Made by a program: the position numbers and the translations under genes. A stretch of 64,000 nucleotides of DNA from Pedobacter sp. PAMC26386 (GTDB taxonomy: Bacteria > Bacteroidota > Bacteroidia > Sphingobacteriales > Sphingobacteriaceae): positions 3,993,067 to 4,057,066 of the forward strand of contig CP060294.1 of NCBI GenBank assembly GCA_014302835.1. The letters are read 5' to 3'. This document shows, in pieces, positions 33,782 to 42,480 of this stretch (its first letter is position 1; the number at the start of each line of letters is the position of its first letter). The notes under the pieces were generated by a model. The model saw only the letters and a list, made by a program, of their open reading frames with translations. It made no database searches and was not told the DNA's origin.

Positions 33782-36700
33782 ATGTTCAAATTAACATTTA
33801 AACAACAGGTATTAACAGGGTTTATTATTTCCTTATTATTTGTTCTGCTCTCCGCAATTACTTCTACAATCAGCATCCAGCTGATGAATGAAGATGCAGC
33901 ATGGGAAAACCACACCTACGATGTGATCGACGTTGCACAGGAGATAGAATTAAAATTATTGAATTCTGAGACCTCTCTGAGAGGTTATATTATTACACAA
34001 CGTCCAGAGTATCTCGATACTTATACCAAAAATATCCACCAGATCCTGCCTAAAGTCCGGGAAATGCAAAAGATGACGGTTGATAACCCGGATCAGCAGC
34101 AAAGACTTGACTCTCTTGAATTTTACACGGCCCAGAAAGTTAAGGATATGGAAGAGATCCTTCAGCTCAATAAAGTTTCTGGTAAAGACGCTGCCGTTCA
34201 GGAAATTCTTACGGATAAGGGAAGAGAATTTAAAACTAATATGCTGAGGGTGAATAAGCAGGCTATCGAGGCAGAGAAAGTATTGCTAAAAAAAAGAACG
34301 GATAAGAGAATAGAAAGTGCCATGCAATCTACTGTCATCGTGGTAGCCAGCTCATTTATTATTTTCGGATTGATTTTATACCTGTTTAGCTTTATCAAAA
34401 GAACATTCGATGCACAGAAACTGACAGAAATAACCATCAGAGAGAATAATAATCAGCTCGAAGCACTCTCAGAAGAGAATAAGCAGCAAAACTGGTTACT
34501 ATCCGGGGCTTCTGTCATCAATGAATCTATGCGCGGAGAACAGGAAACCGATGAACTGTCTACCCATATCATTACTGAATTATGTACTTATTTAACGGCT
34601 TCTGTAGGTGCATTATATTTGTTTAACCCTAAAAGACAAACCTTACAACTGAGTGGAGGTTATGCTTTTCAGGAGAAAAAAGGAAAAGTTAGAGAAATTG
34701 CAATGGGTGAAGGTTTAGTTGGCCAGGTTGCCCAGGAGAAACGTACCAAACAGTTAAATGATATTCCCCCAGATTACCTGAAAGTATCCTCGGGCCTGGG
34801 TGAAACATCGCCTCATACCATTGTTGTGCTACCGGTTATTTTTGAGGAAGAGACTATTGCTGTAATTGAGTTAGGTATGCCTGCCGCACCAACAGCAATC
34901 ATCAGCCTTTTCTTAACTACCATTACAGAGAGTATAGGTGTTGGGCTCAATAGTGCCATCGCCAGAGCGCAATTGCGTGACCTGTTTATGCAAACACAGC
35001 AACAGGCGGAAGAATTAGAGAGTCAGCAGGAAGAATTAAGGACCACAAATGAAGAACTGATTCACAAGTCGGAAGAATTGCAAGCTTCTGAAGAAGAGCT
35101 AAGAGTACAACAAGAAGAATTGCGTCAAACCAATGCCGAGCTGGAAGAAAAAGCCAGTTTGTTAGAAGAACGTAATATATCGGTCAACGAAGCCAGAGAG
35201 GCCATGAGTTTAAAAGCCGAAGAATTAGAAGTGTCCAGCAAATATAAATCAGAATTTCTGGCTAATATGAGCCACGAGTTGCGTACTCCGCTGAACAGTA
35301 TTCTTATCCTTGCAAGAATTCTAAAAGAAAACAGACCTGAAAACTTAAATGCTGAACAATTAAAATATGCAGGGGTAATCCATAATGCGGGTAGCGATCT
35401 GCTTACTTTAATTAATGACATCTTAGATCTTTCTAAAATAGAATCTGGTAAAGTTGATCTGGATATTGAACCGGTAAGACCCCAGGAAATCAAACAGAAT
35501 ATGGAATCTCTTTTTACGGAGATCGCCAAAAGCAAAAAAATAAATTATCAGATCAGCCTGAGCTCCAATTTACCTGAGCGAATGATAACTGATTTATCAA
35601 GAGTTGAACAAATCCTCAAAAATCTTTTATCTAATGCTTTCAAATTCACTCCAGAAAGTGGAGAGATTAAACTGGAGATCAGCGTTGCTGAAGAACAACA
35701 TAAGTATTATTCAGAAAATCTCAAAAACAGTAAACAGCAAATCCTGTCATTCAGTGTAAAAGATTCTGGAATAGGTATCCCTGAAGACAAACAAAAGCTC
35801 ATATTTGAGGCCTTCAAACAGGCTGATGGTACAACCAGCAGAAAATATGGGGGTACTGGTCTTGGTTTATCTATTAGTAAAGAACTGGCTAATATTTTAG
35901 GTGGAGAAATTCAGGTCAGCAGTAAACCGGGTTCGGGAAGCCATTTTACCCTTTATCTGCCATTAAAACATCAGGACAGCACTTCGGTAACAGTATCAGA
36001 AATCATTCCGCAACCCATACCAGTAACTGTGCCATTCATTGCAAAAGAGCCGGTAATTGTCCCAGTCGGCAAAAACCGAAAACAAACCTTATTAATTGTT
36101 GAAGATGATTTGGTCTTTGCTGATGTACTGAAAGACTATGCTATTGAAAAAGGATTTGAGCCTCTTCTTGCACATAGTGGAGATACTGGTCTGGAAATAG
36201 CGACCTCAAGACTTCCGGATGCAATTATTTTGGACATCATGCTACCTGTAATAGACGGGTGGAGTATATTAAAACGATTAAAAGCAAACCCCCTGACTAA
36301 ACATATTCCTATCCATATGATGTCTGCTGGTGAGGTAAAAGGTGAAAAAGCTTTAAAAGAAGGTGCAATTGGATTCTTGAAAAAACCAATAGAGAAAGAC
36401 CAGCTTGACCATGCTTTCTCAGTCTTGAACTCGGGCCATATTTTATATGACTTCCAAACGGTATTACTCATTGAGGATCATGAACTGCAAAGTCTTGCGG
36501 TTAAAGAACAGCTGGTAGAAAAAGGGATTGAAGTTGCACAAGCCTTTACTGGTCAGGAAGCGTTGGAAATGCTTGAAAAACAAATTTTCGATTGCATAAT
36601 TCTGGATCTGAATCTCCCGGATGCTTCTGGTTTTGACCTGCTGGATCAGATTAAAACTCAGGATAGGTTTACACATATTCCTGTAATTATCAATACTGCA

Positions 36701-37267
36701 ATGGAGTTGGATCAGGATAAGATTGCACATATCATGAAGTATTCTGAAGCGATGGTCCTGAAATCAAATAAATCGAATGATAGGCTGATTGACGAAGTAA
36801 GTCTGTTTATGAACAAGCTAAAAAAACAAGATAACTTCCAGACTACTGTTAAAGGGGCATCCAAAACGAAAACAGTATCCACTATAGAGAAGGTACTGAA
36901 AAACAAAACAATTTTGATTACTGATGATGATATGAGAAATATCTTCGCTTTATCAAGTGCCCTTCAGGTTTACGATATTAATATTGTCATTGCAAATAAT
37001 GGCCGGGAAGCCCTGGGAAAACTGGAAGAAACAGACACAATTGATTTGGTCCTAATGGATATCATGATGCCCGAAATGGATGGTTATGAAGCTATGCGAA
37101 CTATTAGGGAACAAAGAAAATATAAGAAATTACCAATTATAGCGTTAACTGCCAAAGCAATGAAGAATGATCGGGAAAAATGTATCGAGGCCGGGGCTAA
37201 TGATTATATAGCTAAACCTGTTGATATCGATCAGTTATTATCCATGTTAAGAGTCTGGTTAAGTTAA
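33782..37267 (+). CDS. Hybrid sensor kinase: CHASE3, GAF, HisKA/HATPase and three receivers
   Basis: A 1161-residue signalling hub. Order: TM1 (about 10-30), CHASE3 periplasmic domain (about 35-180), TM2 (about 182-203), GAF domain (about 250-400), a coiled-coil of Glu-rich repeats (about 405-480), HisKA H-box EFLANMSHELRTPLNS, HATPase with GGTGLGLSIS, then three receivers (phospho-acceptor in AIILDIMLPVIDGWS, CIILDLNLPDASGFD and LVLMDIMMPEMDGYE). Such multi-receiver kinases in Bacteroidota are usually phosphorelay hubs. It is followed by cheR and a second hybrid kinase with gaps of only 1 and 29 bases. Confidence 0.93.
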   Translation: MFKLTFKQQVLTGFIISLLFVLLSAITSTISIQLMNEDAAWENHTYDVIDVAQEIELKLLNSETSLRGYIITQRPEYLDTYTKNIHQILPKVREMQKMTVDNPDQQQRLDSLEFYTAQKVKDMEEILQLNKVSGKDAAVQEILTDKGREFKTNMLRVNKQAIEAEKVLLKKRTDKRIESAMQSTVIVVASSFIIFGLILYLFSFIKRTFDAQKLTEITIRENNNQLEALSEENKQQNWLLSGASVINESMRGEQETDELSTHIITELCTYLTASVGALYLFNPKRQTLQLSGGYAFQEKKGKVREIAMGEGLVGQVAQEKRTKQLNDIPPDYLKVSSGLGETSPHTIVVLPVIFEEETIAVIELGMPAAPTAIISLFLTTITESIGVGLNSAIARAQLRDLFMQTQQQAEELESQQEELRTTNEELIHKSEELQASEEELRVQQEELRQTNAELEEKASLLEERNISVNEAREAMSLKAEELEVSSKYKSEFLANMSHELRTPLNSILILARILKENRPENLNAEQLKYAGVIHNAGSDLLTLINDILDLSKIESGKVDLDIEPVRPQEIKQNMESLFTEIAKSKKINYQISLSSNLPERMITDLSRVEQILKNLLSNAFKFTPESGEIKLEISVAEEQHKYYSENLKNSKQQILSFSVKDSGIGIPEDKQKLIFEAFKQADGTTSRKYGGTGLGLSISKELANILGGEIQVSSKPGSGSHFTLYLPLKHQDSTSVTVSEIIPQPIPVTVPFIAKEPVIVPVGKNRKQTLLIVEDDLVFADVLKDYAIEKGFEPLLAHSGDTGLEIATSRLPDAIILDIMLPVIDGWSILKRLKANPLTKHIPIHMMSAGEVKGEKALKEGAIGFLKKPIEKDQLDHAFSVLNSGHILYDFQTVLLIEDHELQSLAVKEQLVEKGIEVAQAFTGQEALEMLEKQIFDCIILDLNLPDASGFDLLDQIKTQDRFTHIPVIINTAMELDQDKIAHIMKYSEAMVLKSNKSNDRLIDEVSLFMNKLKKQDNFQTTVKGASKTKTVSTIEKVLKNKTILITDDDMRNIFALSSALQVYDINIVIANNGREALGKLEETDTIDLVLMDIMMPEMDGYEAMRTIREQRKYKKLPIIALTAKAMKNDREKCIEAGANDYIAKPVDIDQLLSMLRVWLS

Positions 37268-37268
37268 A

Positions 37269-38105
37269 ATGAAACAGTTACCAGAAAACCCGGAAGATGT
37301 AATCAGTTATGAAGAGCTGGAAAGTCTGACTGATTTTATTAACAATATACACGGCTTTGATTTCAGTAATTACTCAGCTGCCTCTCTCAAAAGACGCGTG
37401 ACCAGAATTATGCAGCTTCAACAACTAAGCCTGTTTGATTTACGTACGTTATTGACTAATGATCATGATTACTTTGAGTACTTTTTGATAGAGGTTACTG
37501 TAAATGTAACTGAGATGTTCAGAGATCCTTTGTTCTATAAATCTGTTGCAGAACATGTGATTCCATATTTACGATCCTATCAAAGGATAAAAGTGTGGAA
37601 TGCAGGTTGTTCAACAGGTGAAGAGCTTTACTCTTTTGCTATTCTGTTTTCAGAACAACAACTATATGAGCGAAGTTTTTTTTACGGAACAGATATTAAT
37701 TCAGATGTTCTGGAATTTGCCAAAAATGGAATATACGACTTGCAAAAGATGAAACATTATTCAGAAAATTATCAGAAAACAGGAGCATTACATACACTTT
37801 CTGATTATTATTCTGCGCGTTATGGTGCAGCTTCGATTAACCATTCTTTAAAAAAAAACATGCTGTTTTCAGCACATAATTTAGCTTCTGACGGAGTCTT
37901 TAATGAGTTCCAGTTGATTTCGTGCCGAAACGTGTTAATTTACTTCAATACCACCCTTCAAAAAAAGGTGATTGATCTTTTTTACAATAGTTTAGCTAAT
38001 TTTGGCTTTCTTTGTTTAGGCTCTAAAGAGACACTGAGAAATACCGAAATTGGTCGTTTTAAAATCGTAGATCAAAAAAATAATATTTACCAAAAAATAG
38101 CATAA
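37269..38105 (+). CDS. CheR-type protein-glutamate O-methyltransferase
   Basis: A 278-residue CheR. The N-terminal helical domain (DVISYEELESLTDFINNIHGFDFSNY) is followed by the SAM domain with WNAGCSTGEELYSFAIL and YGTDINSDVLEFA, and by SCRNVLIYFNTTLQKKVI, all typical. No CheB and no methyl-accepting chemotaxis protein are in the window, so it is an orphan CheR in a signalling cluster and probably modifies something other than a flagellar chemoreceptor. It overlaps no neighbour and starts 1 base after the hybrid kinase. Confidence 0.92.
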   Translation: MKQLPENPEDVISYEELESLTDFINNIHGFDFSNYSAASLKRRVTRIMQLQQLSLFDLRTLLTNDHDYFEYFLIEVTVNVTEMFRDPLFYKSVAEHVIPYLRSYQRIKVWNAGCSTGEELYSFAILFSEQQLYERSFFYGTDINSDVLEFAKNGIYDLQKMKHYSENYQKTGALHTLSDYYSARYGAASINHSLKKNMLFSAHNLASDGVFNEFQLISCRNVLIYFNTTLQKKVIDLFYNSLANFGFLCLGSKETLRNTEIGRFKIVDQKNNIYQKIA

Positions 38106-38134
38106 GTCTTTTCAAAAAGATACCCCTTAAAATT

Positions 38135-39736
38135 ATGGAAAAGATTAACATCCTTATTGTTGATGACCGACCGGAAAACATAATCGCATTAGAGGCCCTG
38201 CTGGAAAGGGACGATGTCAATCTTGTCACCACCACACTGCCAAATGAAGCACTCAGATTAGCTTGGGAGATGGATATTGCGATTGCTTTGGTCGATGTCC
38301 AAATGCCAGAAATGGATGGTTTTGAGCTGGTAGAAATATTAAAAAGCAACCCCAGGACAAAAGATATCCTTGTCATTTTTGTAACTGCAATTTCAACAGA
38401 TGCTAAATATGCGGTAAAAGGATTGAACACAGGAGCTGTTGATTATTTATATAAGCCTCTAAACCCCTATGTAACTTCTGCAAAAGTGGATTCTTTTTTA
38501 CAGTTTGTGAGAACACAACGGGATATTGTTAAAAAGAATAAACAACTGGAGGCTTATCAGAAAGAACTGATCAAAGCAAAAGAACTTGCCGAACAGGGAA
38601 AAAAAATAAAAGAAAATTTTCTGGCCAATATGAGCCACGAAATCCGCACCCCCATCAATGGTATCATTGGCCTGGCTAACCTACTGGAAAAAACACCACT
38701 TACTGCCGAACAGAATGAGATGATTTCACTTTTACAGATTTCGTCCAACTCTTTGCTCGGGGTAATTAATGATATTCTCGATCTGTCAAAGATTGATGCT
38801 GGTAAATTCAAAATCAACCGTACAGCTACAGATATTGTAGAAGTTTGCCACGCAGTAAATAACCTGTTAAGTATAAGAGCCAAAGAAAAGGACCTAGAAC
38901 TCATCACTGAGTTTGATCCGGATCTACCTAAAAATGTATCTGCAGATTCTTTAAGATTGAATCAGATCCTGATGAACCTGATTGGTAATGCCATTAAGTT
39001 TACAAACAACGGCAGTGTAACGCTGAAGGTTGAAGTTATGGATCGCAAAGGGAATAATTTACAAATCAGGTTCAGTATTACTGATACTGGTATTGGAATT
39101 CCAGCAGATAAGATTGATAAGATATTTGAGACTTTTGAGCAGGCAGATGACAGCACAACGCTGAATTTTGGCGGCACTGGTCTTGGGCTTTCTATCGTTA
39201 AAAATTTAGCACGATTGAAAGGTGGTATATTAACCGTAGATAGTATGGAAGGTCAGGGAAGTACTTTCTGCTTTATTAACTGGTATGAAGTTTTGCAGGA
39301 TGTTCCCCCGGTTAAAGAAAAACAGCTGGAGAAACTTTTACCTTTCAGCAATATACGAATTCTAGTCGCTGAAGATAACCCGATCAATAAGTTCTTAATT
39401 GTGAAAATCATGAAAGACTGGGAGGTGATTGCCGATTTTGTAGACAATGGACAAGAGGCATTGAATAAACTCAAAGACAACAACTATGACCTGATTTTGA
39501 TGGATACTTTCATGCCTGTGATGAATGGACTGGAAGCAACTAAACTCATTAGAACTGACTTTATTCCTGGCAAAAAAGATATTCCTATCATTACTTTCTC
39601 CGCTGCCGTGATGGAAAATGATAAAAAGGCCGCAATTGATGCCGGTGCAAATGATGTGCTAAGCAAACCATTTGAACTCCGGTTATTACATCAGAAAATC
39701 TCACATTTTATAGATAAAAAGACATTAATGCTTTAA
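38135..39736 (+). CDS. Hybrid kinase: receiver, HisKA/HATPase, receiver
   Basis: A soluble 533-residue protein. N-terminal receiver: LIVDDRPENIIALEAL with acceptor IALVDVQMPEMDGFEL. A short coiled coil leads to HisKA (NFLANMSHEIRTPINGI) and HATPase (GGTGLGLSIV). The C-terminal receiver has ILVAEDNPINKFL and LILMDTFMPVMNGLE. It has no membrane segment, so the first receiver is probably its input, fed by the upstream multi-receiver kinase. Confidence 0.93.
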   Translation: MEKINILIVDDRPENIIALEALLERDDVNLVTTTLPNEALRLAWEMDIAIALVDVQMPEMDGFELVEILKSNPRTKDILVIFVTAISTDAKYAVKGLNTGAVDYLYKPLNPYVTSAKVDSFLQFVRTQRDIVKKNKQLEAYQKELIKAKELAEQGKKIKENFLANMSHEIRTPINGIIGLANLLEKTPLTAEQNEMISLLQISSNSLLGVINDILDLSKIDAGKFKINRTATDIVEVCHAVNNLLSIRAKEKDLELITEFDPDLPKNVSADSLRLNQILMNLIGNAIKFTNNGSVTLKVEVMDRKGNNLQIRFSITDTGIGIPADKIDKIFETFEQADDSTTLNFGGTGLGLSIVKNLARLKGGILTVDSMEGQGSTFCFINWYEVLQDVPPVKEKQLEKLLPFSNIRILVAEDNPINKFLIVKIMKDWEVIADFVDNGQEALNKLKDNNYDLILMDTFMPVMNGLEATKLIRTDFIPGKKDIPIITFSAAVMENDKKAAIDAGANDVLSKPFELRLLHQKISHFIDKKTLML

Positions 39737-39746
39737 TGTCCTTTTA

Positions 39747-40307
39747 TTATTTATTGAAGGCCGTCATCGTATGCGCTGGTCCGACAGTTACAAAACTCTG
39801 GATCAGTGCCACACTTTTTTCAATTAGCGCAGGTAATTCGGGTAATTCATCTTTGTCAAATCCATTCAAAACATAGTCAGCTTGTCTGCCTTTGGCAAAG
39901 TTATCGCTCACTCCGAAACGTAACCGTGGATAGTCCTGGCTACTGCAACTAGCCTCAATACTTTTCAGTCCGTTATGTCCAGCACTACTGCCTTTGAGTT
40001 TAAGACGCAGCTTCCCTAGAGGAAGTGCAATATCGTCTACAATAACCAATACGTTTTCTAATGGGATATTCAATTCCTGCATCCAGTAATTCACTGCCCG
40101 CCCACTTAAGTTCATGTAGGTTGTTGGTTTGATCACATGGAGTTTCCGGCTTTTCCAGGATACTTCAGCATAATACGCTAAACGTATGTTAGAAAAAGAG
40201 CCACCTAACTGTTTCACAAGTTCATCGGCTATTTCAAAACCAATGTTATGTCTCGTACCGGCATATTCTGATCCAATATTCCCCAGACCAACTATCAAAT
40301 ATTTCAT
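39747..40307 (-). CDS. pth: Peptidyl-tRNA hydrolase
   Basis: Recycles tRNA from peptidyl-tRNA that drops off ribosomes. The 186 residues contain the catalytic His region GLGNIGSEYAGTRHNIGFE and the Asp region VDDIALPLGKLRL with GSSAGHNGLKSIE, the Pth signature. Length is normal. It has its own promoter-like box and ends tail-to-tail with the hybrid kinase. Confidence 0.97.
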   Translation of the reverse strand: MKYLIVGLGNIGSEYAGTRHNIGFEIADELVKQLGGSFSNIRLAYYAEVSWKSRKLHVIKPTTYMNLSGRAVNYWMQELNIPLENVLVIVDDIALPLGKLRLKLKGSSAGHNGLKSIEASCSSQDYPRLRFGVSDNFAKGRQADYVLNGFDKDELPELPALIEKSVALIQSFVTVGPAHTMTAFNK

Positions 40308-40354
40308 CTATCGTAAAATTTTATTGCAACATCGCTTTCAAACAGCTTCATTTG

Positions 40355-40386
40355 CAAAGATAACAGTTTCTGTCAAACATGCCCAA
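40355..40386 (-). promoter_or_regulatory. Promoter of pth
   Basis: Minus strand: TTG (40386-40384), a 21-base spacer and TATCTTTG (40362-40355). It lies between the rplY terminator and the pth start, so pth is transcribed separately from rplY. Confidence 0.6.
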
Positions 40387-40402
40387 GACGGAAAAATAAG
40401 GC

Positions 40403-40436
40403 ATAAAAAAAGCAGCACTGAAAATCAGTGCTGCTC
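40403..40436 (-). terminator. Terminator of the prs-rplY unit
   Basis: An 11-bp perfect stem agcagcactga with tcagtgctgct, loop aaa, and a run of T on the minus strand. It lies just after the rplY stop. Confidence 0.9.
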
Positions 40437-40459
40437 TCAAATTACTGATAGAGATCAGC

Positions 40460-41038
40460 TTATTTTTTACCCGCTTGTTGCTCAGCTTGTTTAAGAGCTC
40501 TTGACATACCAACAGAAACGATTGTATCTTCTGGTGTGTTAGTCACAGTATATGCACCTTTTGCAAGGTCACGTACACGGAATAAATTACCTACTTCTAA
40601 TTTAGAAATACTTACTTCAACTACTTGTGGCATATCTTTAGGGAAAGATTTAACACGAAGTTTACGTAATTTCTGAACTAATTTACCACCCATTTTAACA
40701 CCTGGAGAAGTACCGTCTAATCTAACAGGAATTTCCATAACGATTTCTTTGTCATCAAATAACTGAAGAAAATCTACGTGCAATAACACGTCTGTTAATG
40801 GGTGAAATTGTAACTCTTTTATGATTGCTTTGGTTTTTTTACCATTGATATCAATTTCTAAAAAGTTTGCTTCAGGAGTGTAAATAGCATCTTTTAATTC
40901 TGTAATCACTACAGCAAAATGTGCTTGTTCTTTACCACCATACAATACTGCAGGAACTTTACCTTCATAGCGAAGCTCTTTAGCATCGCGTTTCCCTACG
41001 TTCTCTCTTGGAGAACCGCTAATTGCGATTATTTTCAT
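40460..41038 (-). CDS. rplY: 50S ribosomal protein L25, general stress (Ctc) form
   Basis: 5S rRNA-binding protein with the long C-terminal TL5 domain, 192 residues. The N-terminus has the L25 pattern RDAKELRYEGKVPAVLYGGKE and the middle ELQFHPLTDVLLHVDFLQL. The C-terminal domain follows with MEIPVRLDGTSPGVKMGGKL. It follows prs by 28 bases, an arrangement found widely in bacteria. Confidence 0.96.
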   Translation of the reverse strand: MKIIAISGSPRENVGKRDAKELRYEGKVPAVLYGGKEQAHFAVVITELKDAIYTPEANFLEIDINGKKTKAIIKELQFHPLTDVLLHVDFLQLFDDKEIVMEIPVRLDGTSPGVKMGGKLVQKLRKLRVKSFPKDMPQVVEVSISKLEVGNLFRVRDLAKGAYTVTNTPEDTIVSVGMSRALKQAEQQAGKK

Positions 41039-41066
41039 CTTTATATTTATTTATTTGTTATTAATA

Positions 41067-42008
41067 TTAAACTCTAAACAGATCACTGATTGAACCGTGC
41101 TCATTTACATTTGCAATTGCTTTTGCAAATAAACTTGCGGTACTCAGTACTCTGATTTTTGGACTTTCCTGTTTTAAAGGAATAGTATCCGTAACAATTA
41201 GTTCGGTAAGCAAAGAGTTTTCAATAGTCTCATAAGCGTTACCAGATAATACGGGGTGTGTACAAACTGCTCTTACACTTTTTGCCCCTTTCTCCATGAT
41301 TAAAGCCGCAGCTTTAGCTAATGTTCCCGCAGTATCACAAATATCGTCAATTAAAACAATATCCATTCCGGTTACATCCCCAATGATTGACATAGACTCA
41401 ATCTCGTTGGCACGTTTACGGCGTTTATCACAAATAACAACCTCTGCATTAAAGAACTTAGCAAAAGTACGTGCCCTGTATGATCCACCCATGTCCGGAG
41501 AAGCAATAGTCAGATTTTCCAGACCTAAGCTTTTGATATAAGGAACAAAAATCACTGAACCATCTAAATGGTCCACAGGAATATCGAAAAAGCCTTGTAT
41601 TTGTGCTGCATGCAAATCCATCGTCATAATACGGTGGATACCTGCAGATTTCAACAGATTGGCTACTAACTTTGCTCCTATTGCAACTCTTGGTTTATCT
41701 TTTCTATCCTGTCTGGCCAAACCATAATAAGGAACAACAGCAGTGATATAATGTGCAGAAGCTCTCTTTGCAGCATCAATCATTAACAAAAGTTCCATTA
41801 AATTATCAGAAGGCTGGTAGGTAGATTGGATAAGGAATACATCACATCCCCTTACTGTTTCATCATATGAAGGCTGAAACTCACCATCGCTAAACCTGCT
41901 TAAGGTTACATTACCGAGTGGCTTGCCGTAACTTTCGGCAATTTTGTGTGCTAATGCCTTTGTACCGGTTCCGGCAAAAAGTTTAACTGGATTAAATTGC
42001 AATGGCAT
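41067..42008 (-). CDS. prs: Ribose-phosphate pyrophosphokinase
   Basis: Makes PRPP from ribose 5-phosphate and ATP for nucleotide, His and Trp synthesis. The 313 residues contain MDLHAAQIQGFFDIPVDHL (ATP and divalent cation region) and the PRPP loop VLIDDICDTAGTLAKAA. Length is standard. Only about 28 bases separate its start from the terminator-like hairpin that follows tRNA-Gln, leaving no room for a separate promoter, so expression may come from read-through. Confidence 0.97.
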   Translation of the reverse strand: MPLQFNPVKLFAGTGTKALAHKIAESYGKPLGNVTLSRFSDGEFQPSYDETVRGCDVFLIQSTYQPSDNLMELLLMIDAAKRASAHYITAVVPYYGLARQDRKDKPRVAIGAKLVANLLKSAGIHRIMTMDLHAAQIQGFFDIPVDHLDGSVIFVPYIKSLGLENLTIASPDMGGSYRARTFAKFFNAEVVICDKRRKRANEIESMSIIGDVTGMDIVLIDDICDTAGTLAKAAALIMEKGAKSVRAVCTHPVLSGNAYETIENSLLTELIVTDTIPLKQESPKIRVLSTASLFAKAIANVNEHGSISDLFRV

Positions 42009-42037
42009 GATTAGACGGGTATCAATGCTGGGTTACG

Positions 42038-42070
42038 AAAAAATCGGATTGTGATTACTCACAATCCGAT
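42038..42070 (-). terminator. Terminator or attenuator between tRNA-Gln and prs
   Basis: An 11-bp perfect stem (atcggattgtg with cacaatccgat), a 6-base loop and a run of six T on the minus strand. It lies 12 bases after the tRNA 3' end and about 28 bases before prs. The canonical terminator form is clear; its role as attenuator for prs is inference. Confidence 0.85.
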
Positions 42071-42081
42071 ATATTGTTTAG

Positions 42082-42152
42082 TTGCCCGACCAGGATTCGA
42101 ACCTAGACAAACGGTACCAAAAACCGTTGTACTACCTTTATACTATCGGGCA
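42082..42152 (-). tRNA. tRNA-Gln (anticodon TTG)
   Basis: On the minus strand the acceptor stem TGCCCGA pairs with TCGGGCA, the D-arm GTAT/GTAC, anticodon stem ACGGT/ACCGT with loop TTTTGGT (anticodon TTG), and T-arm CTAGG/CCTGG with TTCGAAT. All helices close and the total is 71 bases. CCA is not encoded. It reads CAA and CAG glutamine codons. Confidence 0.95.
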
Positions 42153-42195
42153 ATCTTCCGAGCAAACCAACCATGAGTTGTTTTGTTTGGGAATG

Positions 42196-42226
42196 CAAAT
42201 ATACGTAGCTTTTTGATAAATGCAAA
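42196..42226 (-). promoter_or_regulatory. Promoter of tRNA-Gln
   Basis: Minus strand: TTTG (42226-42223), a 19-base spacer and TATATTTG (42203-42196), a perfect Bacteroidota consensus. The 42153-42480 stretch holds no gene; the rest is AT-rich leader of the DUF2723 gene. Confidence 0.8.
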
Positions 42227-42480
42227 TCTAAAATAAAAAAAATTAAAATATTTCTAGAAACAGGCTTTAAACATCATTAACGCATTAAAATTTGTTAATG
42301 TAGGCTTATATATGTACTATTATCAATCTATTTCATTATTTTCGGCTGCATTTTCAGAATCTATTTAGATTTATAAGCTGAAGCTATTTAAAGCGTGTTT
42401 TATTGCTAAACAAACAGGAATAGCTCCGTAAGTAATTCAAATAGACTCACATAAGCCAAAATTTAGATTAAAAAAAAGAA

